The position numbers were made by a program, and so were the translations under genes. This document shows positions 31,222 to 36,035 of a stretch of DNA of 36,035 nucleotides, piece after piece. The notes beneath the pieces were generated by a model that did no database searches, was not told the DNA's origin, and saw only the letters and a program-made list of their open reading frames with translations. The stretch is from an uncultured Muribaculaceae bacterium (GTDB lineage Bacteria > Bacteroidota > Bacteroidia > Bacteroidales > Muribaculaceae), in assembly GCA_910583775.1 (NCBI GenBank), contig CAJTYD010000019.1, positions 1 to 36,035 of the forward strand, written 5' to 3'. Position 1 is the stretch's first letter; each line of letters opens with the position of its first letter.

Positions 31222-32457
31222 TCACACGGGGAGAATCCAGGAGAATCCTATCAGCCGATCGGCGCGGTCACCCGGCTCCCGATAATAGACAGCCACCCAA
31301 TATTCATTCCGTGTCTCGTATTTATTGCCGTCGATCGCGGAGAAACCGAGCGTCCCGTCGGAATATTTCACCACATACCGGTAATTATAGGCACCTTGTT
31401 TCAGCGGCATCTTCAGTTCATAGCCCCCTTTCGCGGCATTATACCTCATCCGGTTGTTGTCGTTGAAAACACCGTGCGTCATCTCGCCGTCGATATAAAC
31501 TTCCCCGCCATTCAGTTTAGGCGTCTTCAGGAAGAAATGGGCCGTGATATAATCGGCGCCGAGGTTGGAATCGCTTGCATTATATTCCTTTACGAGGAAA
31601 CGTCCACGCTGCGTGCTGTCGTAGACATAATCCGCCTCATTCAGAGGAGTGTCTTTCTTAACCCATACATGATAGCCGGGACCGACAAACCTTACGGAAT
31701 CGGTGTTAAGGCCGGGGAAGGCGGTGCTGACGTTCTCGAAACGGCGATATTCATTGCCGGCCGGGAAGATGAGATCGCGGAGGTGTTCGTAGAAAGCGAC
31801 ATTACCCGATTTCCGCGACGGGGCGGCGAGCTGCCGGCGAGTGGCGTCAGCGCCGTTTTGCGAGACGAAGACCTTCATATCGCGGTATGCGTCGCCTGAA
31901 AGATCCGAGGGTAGCTCGACGGTCAGGTTCAGCTGCTGCCACTCAGTATTGAATCCCCTGTCGGTCCGGCCCGATACCTCGCCATTTACCTTCGCCAGGT
32001 TTTCCGAAACCATGAAGGGAACGGAGAGCAGCGTTTCCTCCGGGAAGTCACGTTCGTAAACCTCAAGCAGATAATTGCCCGAACGCAAAATCAGAGCCGT
32101 CTCCGAGGGCAGCGTTATCTGATAGTTCACATAATGGATAAACGTGTTGCTCGAAAAGGCGTAATCCGAAATATCCCCCTCGTTGAAACCGCCGATATAT
32201 TCCGCCTCAGTTAGAGAACTCGGGGCCCAGTCGCCATTACAATGGATGAGTCGATAACGATATTCGGAGTAATCGTCACCTATCTCGTCGAAATTTATCG
32301 ATATGCGGTCGTCGGTGCCGAGCCGCAAGACAGGCGGCGACATGAAATCGTCGGGATTCGATACCTTTACGCTACTGAAACGGGGATGATCCTCCGCCGC
32401 CATGCGAAACGGCAGCAGAACGACCAACAGGGACAATATATGGATTATACGAAACAT
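31222..32457 (-). CDS. DUF5103 / type IX secretion system plug protein
   Basis: A 411-residue exported protein. A signal peptide ends near residue 21 (RMAAED). The N-terminal beta-rich domain contains YRYRLIHCNGDWAPSSLTEAEYIGGFNEG at about 66-94, typical of DUF5103. The C-terminal half includes GGEVYIDGEMTHGVFNDNN and LKQGAYNYRYVV, as in Ig-like/glycogen-binding-type folds. DUF5103 corresponds to the Plug protein that closes the SprA translocon channel of the type IX secretion system in Flavobacterium. With gldE elsewhere in the window it hints at some T9SS-related machinery, but no other core T9SS gene is visible here. It lies 28 bases after ung. Confidence 0.85.
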   Translation of the reverse strand: MFRIIHILSLLVVLLPFRMAAEDHPRFSSVKVSNPDDFMSPPVLRLGTDDRISINFDEIGDDYSEYRYRLIHCNGDWAPSSLTEAEYIGGFNEGDISDYAFSSNTFIHYVNYQITLPSETALILRSGNYLLEVYERDFPEETLLSVPFMVSENLAKVNGEVSGRTDRGFNTEWQQLNLTVELPSDLSGDAYRDMKVFVSQNGADATRRQLAAPSRKSGNVAFYEHLRDLIFPAGNEYRRFENVSTAFPGLNTDSVRFVGPGYHVWVKKDTPLNEADYVYDSTQRGRFLVKEYNASDSNLGADYITAHFFLKTPKLNGGEVYIDGEMTHGVFNDNNRMRYNAAKGGYELKMPLKQGAYNYRYVVKYSDGTLGFSAIDGNKYETRNEYWVAVYYREPGDRADRLIGFSWILPV

Positions 32458-32485
32458 ACAAGACGGGTTAAATCAGCAATATGTC

Positions 32486-33160
32486 TCACCACTGTATGGG
32501 CGACATGCCGTGGGCCTCAAGATATTTATTGGCAGTGGAGAAATGATGATTGCCGAAAAAACCGCGATGTGCGGAGAGCGGCGACGGGTGAGGCGATGTG
32601 AGTACGAGATGCCGGTTCCTGTCGATCTGAGCGCCTTTGCGGATCGCATCCGAGCCCCAGAGAAGGAACACGATATTCTCCCTGTCGCGGGCGAGGGCTC
32701 TGACGGCGGCATCGGTAAACTCCTCCCAGCCCATTCCGGCATGCGATTTTGGCTGATGCTCCCTGACGGTCAGCGATGAATTGAGCAGCAGCACGCCCTG
32801 GCGCGCCCAACGCGTAAGATCGCCATTCTCGGGAATCGGTGCTCCCGTGTCGTCGTGGATCTCCTTGAATATGTTGCGCAGAGAAGGAGGAATCTCTATT
32901 CCGGGATTGACCGAGAAACAGAGGCCGTTGGCCTGCCTCGGGCCGTGATAGGGATCCTGCCCGATTATTACCACCTTCACTTTGTCGAAAGGCGCGGCGT
33001 CGAATGCAGCGAATATCTCACGAGCCGGCGGATAGACACGTATTGCCGGATCGGCATATTCCCGACGCACCATATCGGTTACCTGCCTGAAATACGGCTT
33101 GTCGAATTCTGCGGCAAGCTCGCGCTTCCACCCCTCTTCTATCCTTACGTCTGATGCCAT
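32486..33160 (-). CDS. ung: Uracil-DNA glycosylase, family 1
   Basis: A 224-residue family-1 uracil-DNA glycosylase that removes uracil from DNA to start base excision repair. The water-activating loop is GQDPYHG at 67-73 (Asp69). The uracil-specificity region includes LLLNSSLTV at about 124-132, and the minor-groove loop is HPSPLSAHRG at 191-200 with the conserved His191. Length and motif spacing are normal. It is the first gene of a three-gene minus-strand unit with the T9SS plug and DUF3109 genes. I see no full consensus promoter in the 33161-33190 stretch. Confidence 0.97.
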   Translation of the reverse strand: MASDVRIEEGWKRELAAEFDKPYFRQVTDMVRREYADPAIRVYPPAREIFAAFDAAPFDKVKVVIIGQDPYHGPRQANGLCFSVNPGIEIPPSLRNIFKEIHDDTGAPIPENGDLTRWARQGVLLLNSSLTVREHQPKSHAGMGWEEFTDAAVRALARDRENIVFLLWGSDAIRKGAQIDRNRHLVLTSPHPSPLSAHRGFFGNHHFSTANKYLEAHGMSPIQW

Positions 33161-33192
33161 ATCGTATTTAATTCCAAACTATTGTATTTTTG

Positions 33193-33288
33193 GCAATGTA
33201 GGGACGCACGGCTCGTGCTTCCGCTTTTACAAAATCATTTTTGCATTCTTTCCGATACGGACGCACGAGCCGTGCGTCCCTACATTGC
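33193..33288. repeat. Inverted pair of 26-bp palindromic repeats (REPIN-like)
   Basis: A 26-bp arm at 33193-33218 (begins GCAATGTAGGGACGCACG) is repeated perfectly in inverted orientation at 33263-33288, with 44 bases between. Each arm is partly palindromic (GCACG-GCT-CGTGC on the left, GGACGCACG-AGC-CGTGCGTCC on the right). Two hairpin-forming units facing each other in a gap is the layout of REP doublets. The rest of 33161-33461 shows only the tRNA promoter element. Confidence 0.8.
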
Positions 33289-33373
33289 TCGGTATCTTCC
33301 ACAAAATTACGTGATTTTTTATGTTTACGAAAGAATTATATGCCGTTTTAGCCATTATCTCGCAAAAAAATCT

Positions 33374-33381
33374 TAACTTTG
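33374..33381 (+). promoter_or_regulatory. -7 element for tRNA-Arg
   Basis: TAACTTTG, full match; no TTTG at the right distance (TTTA at 23 bases). Start is near 33388, a leader of about 74 bases before the tRNA. Confidence 0.45.
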
Positions 33382-33461
33382 CCAAAGATTCCACCGGAAT
33401 TTTATGCCGTTTCCAAGATATTTTTCCGCGATTCGGATGTTAAGATAAGTGGAGTTGAAAT

Positions 33462-33536
33462 GTCTCCATAGTTCAATGGATAGAATATCGGATTCCGGTT
33501 CCGACGATTAGGGTTCGACTCCCTATGGAGATACCA
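33462..33536 (+). tRNA. tRNA-Arg, anticodon CCG
   Basis: A 75-base tRNA with encoded CCA. The acceptor is GTCTCCA with TGGAGAT (closing G:U). The D arm is GTTC/GAAT, the anticodon stem TCGGA/TCCGA with loop TTCCGGT (anticodon CCG, reads CGG), and the T arm TAGGG/CCCTA with loop TTCGACT. All arms fold and T33 and G37 are present. Confidence 0.95.
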
Positions 33537-33624
33537 GGCTCATATCGCATTTACACCTTCCGCGAAATAAGGTTGGTTGTCCGACTGACTTCGATTAAAT
33601 GCGCTTTGAAAAACACACGACGGT

Positions 33625-34545
33625 ATGAGAAAATTCTTAAACGATGAAAACGGTTTTATAGAGCATCGGCAATGGTCGCCCCATTGCTGGGTAAACGTGG
33701 AATGTCCCGACCAGAGCGACATCCGCTTCATGCTTGACGACCTGAGTGTGCCGCCGTCGTTTCTGGAGAGCATCTCGGATATGGACGAACGTCCCCGCAT
33801 AGAGAAAGAGGGGGAATGGAAACTGACAATCATTCGAATTCCGCTCCACTGCCAGGATGGCGACACTCCTTACATTACGGTCCCGCTCGGCATCATCACC
33901 AATAACGAGGTCGTGATCACCGTATGCTACAAGTTCACCGAGCTTATTCCCGACTTCATCGCCCATACCCGTTGCCGCGGCATTCAGATCTCCCGTGAGT
34001 CCGATTTCATTCTGCGCCTTATATATTCCTCCACGTTCTGGTATCTGAAATATCTTAAAGACATAAGCATCAGCCTGAAGACGGCTACAAAACAGCTGGA
34101 GCGGAGCATCCGAAACAAGGATCTGCTCAGCCTTATGAAGATTCAGGAAACCCTCGTATTCTTCAACACCTCGATCCGCGGCAACGAGATGATCATCGGA
34201 AGGATACAGCGGCTTTACCGCGACGAGTTCGACCATGACCTGCTCGAGGACGTGGAGATAGAGCTGCGCCAGGCCGACAACACAGTGAATATCTACACCG
34301 ACATTCTCGACAGCACGATGGATTCTTTCGCATCAATCATTTCGAACAACGTGAACGATATAATGAAGAAGATGACCGGTGTGTCGATCGTCCTGATGAT
34401 CCCTACACTTATAGCGAGCTTCTACGGCATGAACGTCGAGATAACCTACGGCAACAATCCTTTCGCCTTCTGGCTGATCCTCTTCGGATCGTTCACGTTG
34501 TCGTTCATCCTCTACATTGTCCTTAAAAAGATACGCTGGCTCTAA
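33625..34545 (+). CDS. CorA-family magnesium/metal-ion transporter
   Basis: A 306-residue CorA-type channel. A cytoplasmic N-terminal alpha/beta domain (about 1-150) is followed by a long stalk helix (about 150-245) and two C-terminal membrane helices (about 248-268 and 280-300). The signature YGMN at 267-270 lies at the end of the first helix, as the pore selectivity loop requires. The C-terminus ends in the usual basic LKKIRWL. CorA proteins work as homopentamers for Mg2+ uptake. The family also includes Co2+ and Zn2+ transporters, so ion specificity is not certain. It stands alone after the tRNA-Arg gene; I see no clear own promoter. Confidence 0.94.
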   Translation: MRKFLNDENGFIEHRQWSPHCWVNVECPDQSDIRFMLDDLSVPPSFLESISDMDERPRIEKEGEWKLTIIRIPLHCQDGDTPYITVPLGIITNNEVVITVCYKFTELIPDFIAHTRCRGIQISRESDFILRLIYSSTFWYLKYLKDISISLKTATKQLERSIRNKDLLSLMKIQETLVFFNTSIRGNEMIIGRIQRLYRDEFDHDLLEDVEIELRQADNTVNIYTDILDSTMDSFASIISNNVNDIMKKMTGVSIVLMIPTLIASFYGMNVEITYGNNPFAFWLILFGSFTLSFILYIVLKKIRWL

Positions 34546-34590
34546 CATTATCGGAGTTCAGGGAGCAACCGAATCGGGTTTAAAGGTTTC

Positions 34591-34622
34591 TTGCCGAAAT
34601 TCAATTATTATTTGTATTTTTG
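34591..34622 (+). promoter_or_regulatory. Promoter of the interrupted M28 peptidase gene
   Basis: TTG at 34591-34593 (CTTG) and TATTTTTG at 34615-34622 are 21 bases apart. Start is near 34629, a 23-base leader. Confidence 0.6.
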
Positions 34623-34651
34623 TGGATAGATTATTCGAATCAACCGAAACC

Positions 34652-35680
34652 ATGAAAATACAATATCTCGTCTTGGCGGCTCTGCTCGCCATCGCTCCTG
34701 GCGCCCAGAGCAAAAGTAAGAAACAGGACAACGCAGTATCGCCCTTAGAGAAAGGGCTCGCAACCATCAACCGACAAGCGGCGGAGGCCCACATAGAATT
34801 CCTGGCCGACGACAATCTTCTCGGACGGGAAGCATCTACCCGTGAAGGTCGTATAGCCTCCAATTACATACGCTCTTATTTCAAGTCGCTCGGTCTTGGG
34901 CCTTGGGACGGTGAAGACTACTTTCAGAACTTCGCGGCCTACCGCAAGGAGCGTCAGAAACGTGCCCGTTACACCGTGCACCCCGACTCTATTGCCGTGC
35001 TCGAAAAAGAAGTGCACCAGAAACTTCCGTTAAGGAATGTTCTGGCATGCATCGAAGGGGAACGACCGGAAGAGTTCGTGATAATAAGAGCCCATTTTGA
35101 TCACCTCGGCATCGATCCGATGCTCGACGGCGATCAGATATACAACGGGGCCGACGACAACGCCTCCGGTGTGGCAGCAGTGCTTCAGATTGCCAAGGCG
35201 TTTAAAGAGAGCGGAAAGAAACCGTTGCGCACAGTGATCTTCGCCCTATGGGACGGAGAGGAGAAAGGGTTGCTCGGGTCTGAACACTTCATGTTGTCCT
35301 GAAAGAATCCCGAGAAGATCAAAGGCTATCTGAACTTCGACATGATCGGCAGGAACAATGATGAAAACAAACCCCAGGGAGTGGTCTATTTCTTCACCGA
35401 ATCTCATCCGGCATTCGGCGACTGGCTGCGCGACCATATCTCGCGTTACCGCCTCGCCCTGAATCCCGACTACCGCGCATGGGACAAGCCTGTAGGCGGC
35501 AGCGACAACGCATCATTCGCCAAGCGCGACATCCCTATCATCTGGTATCACACCGACGGCCATCCCGACTACCACTTGCCCTCCGACCATTCCGACCGCA
35601 TCAACTGGGCCAAGACCGTCGACATCACCCGCGCCGCCTACCTCAACCTCTGGAACCTCGCCAACCTCCCCGACTACTGA
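34652..35680 (+). pseudogene. M28-family zinc peptidase interrupted by an in-frame TGA
   Basis: The frame encodes a signal peptide (about 1-20, LAALLAIAPGAQS) and an M28 aminopeptidase-like domain. Zinc-site regions seen before the break are RAHFDHLGI, GADDNASGVA and WDGEEKGLLGS. At 35300-35302 a TGA interrupts the frame (MLS-stop-KNPEKIKGYL). The frame continues at once with NFDMIGRNN (zinc-binding Asp), VGGSDNASFA and YHTDGHPDYHLPSDH (zinc-binding His), down to a TGA at 35678-35680. The truncated 216-residue product would lack two metal ligands and be inactive. A recent nonsense mutation (for example TGG to TGA), a sequence error or readthrough are all possible; the intact downstream half argues that any loss is recent. 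Confidence 0.85.
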
Positions 35681-35773
35681 TCCGCTCTCCCGCTCACTGA
35701 GCCGCCATTCCGTTCCTCTCCCTCGTATCGAACCGTAGGCGAGATGCAAACGCCAGCCAATGTAAGATGCCGC

Positions 35774-35824
35774 GTAAAGCGCCGGAGGTGCGATGTCTTT
35801 ACACCCCCCGATGTAAGTCGGGGG
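35774..35824. repeat. Two hairpins in the gap before tRNA-Phe
   Basis: GTAAAG (35774-35779) pairs with CTTTAC (35797-35802), and CCCCCGA (35805-35811) pairs with TCGGGGG (35818-35824) around TGTAAG. The GC-rich block from about 35690 to 35850 contrasts with the AT-rich promoter DNA after it and could be a dispersed repeat or the terminator of the M28 gene. Nothing else is visible in 35681-35909. Confidence 0.5.
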
Positions 35825-35909
35825 ACTGCGTCAAATCTCTCTCCCTTCACGTAGCCGAGCCCAAGGCGATACCTATTTACAACAAAAATCGCGAAATTAT
35901 CAAAAAAAA

Positions 35910-35941
35910 TTTGCTCAATTAAAAAATAGTTCTTAACTTTG
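35910..35941 (+). promoter_or_regulatory. Bacteroidetes promoter for tRNA-Phe
   Basis: TTTG at 35910-35913 and TAACTTTG at 35934-35941 with 20 bases between, a full consensus. Start is near 35948, 37 bases before the tRNA. Confidence 0.8.
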
Positions 35942-35984
35942 CACTCGCAAAAGCGAAACAGATCGCTCAAACGCATAAAAAGAT

Positions 35985-36035
35985 GGTGCCATAGCTCAGT
36001 TGGTAGAGCAAAGGACTGAAAATCCTTGTGTCCCC
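35985..36035 (+). tRNA. tRNA-Phe, anticodon GAA (cut by the window end)
   Basis: The 5' acceptor GGTGCCA, the D arm GCTC/GAGC and the anticodon arm AAGGA/TCCTT with loop CTGAAAA (anticodon GAA) are present. The T arm and 3' acceptor lie beyond the window. Confidence 0.93.

Noticed and set aside
34517..34651. Longer M28 peptidase start overlapping corA
   Set aside because: The extension reads through the corA stop and the promoter; the ATG at 34652 gives a proper signal peptide.

Overview
The window looks like a stretch of chromosome from a gut-type Bacteroidales bacterium, probably Muribaculaceae-like. The order-level call rests on promoters with the Bacteroidetes pattern (TTTG, 19-21 bases, TAnnTTTG) and on families largely confined to the phylum: GldE, the DUF5103/T9SS plug protein, DUF6377, DUF4369 lipoprotein and DUF3109. 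The family-level guess is an inference. Most genes are housekeeping, with no prophage, transposase or CRISPR array visible.

Layout. 0.1-3.1 kb: a DEDDh exonuclease, then gldE and a phosphopantetheinyl transferase. 3.1-4.0 kb: a small membrane ORF and an orphan XRE regulator. 4.1-9.1 kb, minus strand: an operon of a DUF4369/thioredoxin-fold lipoprotein, a SUI1-type factor and a RecB/AddA-like helicase-nuclease. 9.2-11.5 kb: pnp. 11.6-14.9 kb, minus strand: an acidic small protein, a Bax inhibitor-1 protein, argS and HU. 15.2-20.3 kb, plus strand: two overlapping rhomboid genes, an endonuclease/exonuclease/phosphatase protein and an M3 peptidase. 20.3-21.0 kb: non-coding, repeats and hairpins. 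21.0-22.7 kb: a lipid kinase and a TPR protein. 22.8-23.9 kb: a gene-free tract packed with palindromes and tandem repeats. 23.9-28.8 kb: a DUF6377 regulator, an M16 peptidase, a tRNA-dihydrouridine synthase and a DUF2807 protein. 28.8-30.3 kb: a polysaccharide flippase. 30.6-33.2 kb, minus strand: ung, the T9SS plug protein and DUF3109. 33.5-36.0 kb: tRNA-Arg(CCG), a CorA transporter, an M28 peptidase interrupted by an in-frame TGA, and the start of tRNA-Phe(GAA).

The most interesting material is non-coding. Two homologous elements of about 187 bp (15197-15383 and, inverted, 20425-20611) have terminal inverted repeats and a central hairpin that changed together on both arms between copies. 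One of them forms the 5' leader of the rhomboid genes and ends two bases before the start codon. A second set of structures (22942-23284) has hairpins with the same outer clamp but unrelated, still self-complementary inner arms. The same 'fixed clamp, variable apex' pattern appears in three terminator-like hairpins with a common ACGCCGGA/TCCGGCGT base. A consensus promoter at 20887-20917 points leftward at a region without a convincing gene and may drive a small RNA. All sequence comparisons and structures here were made by eye.
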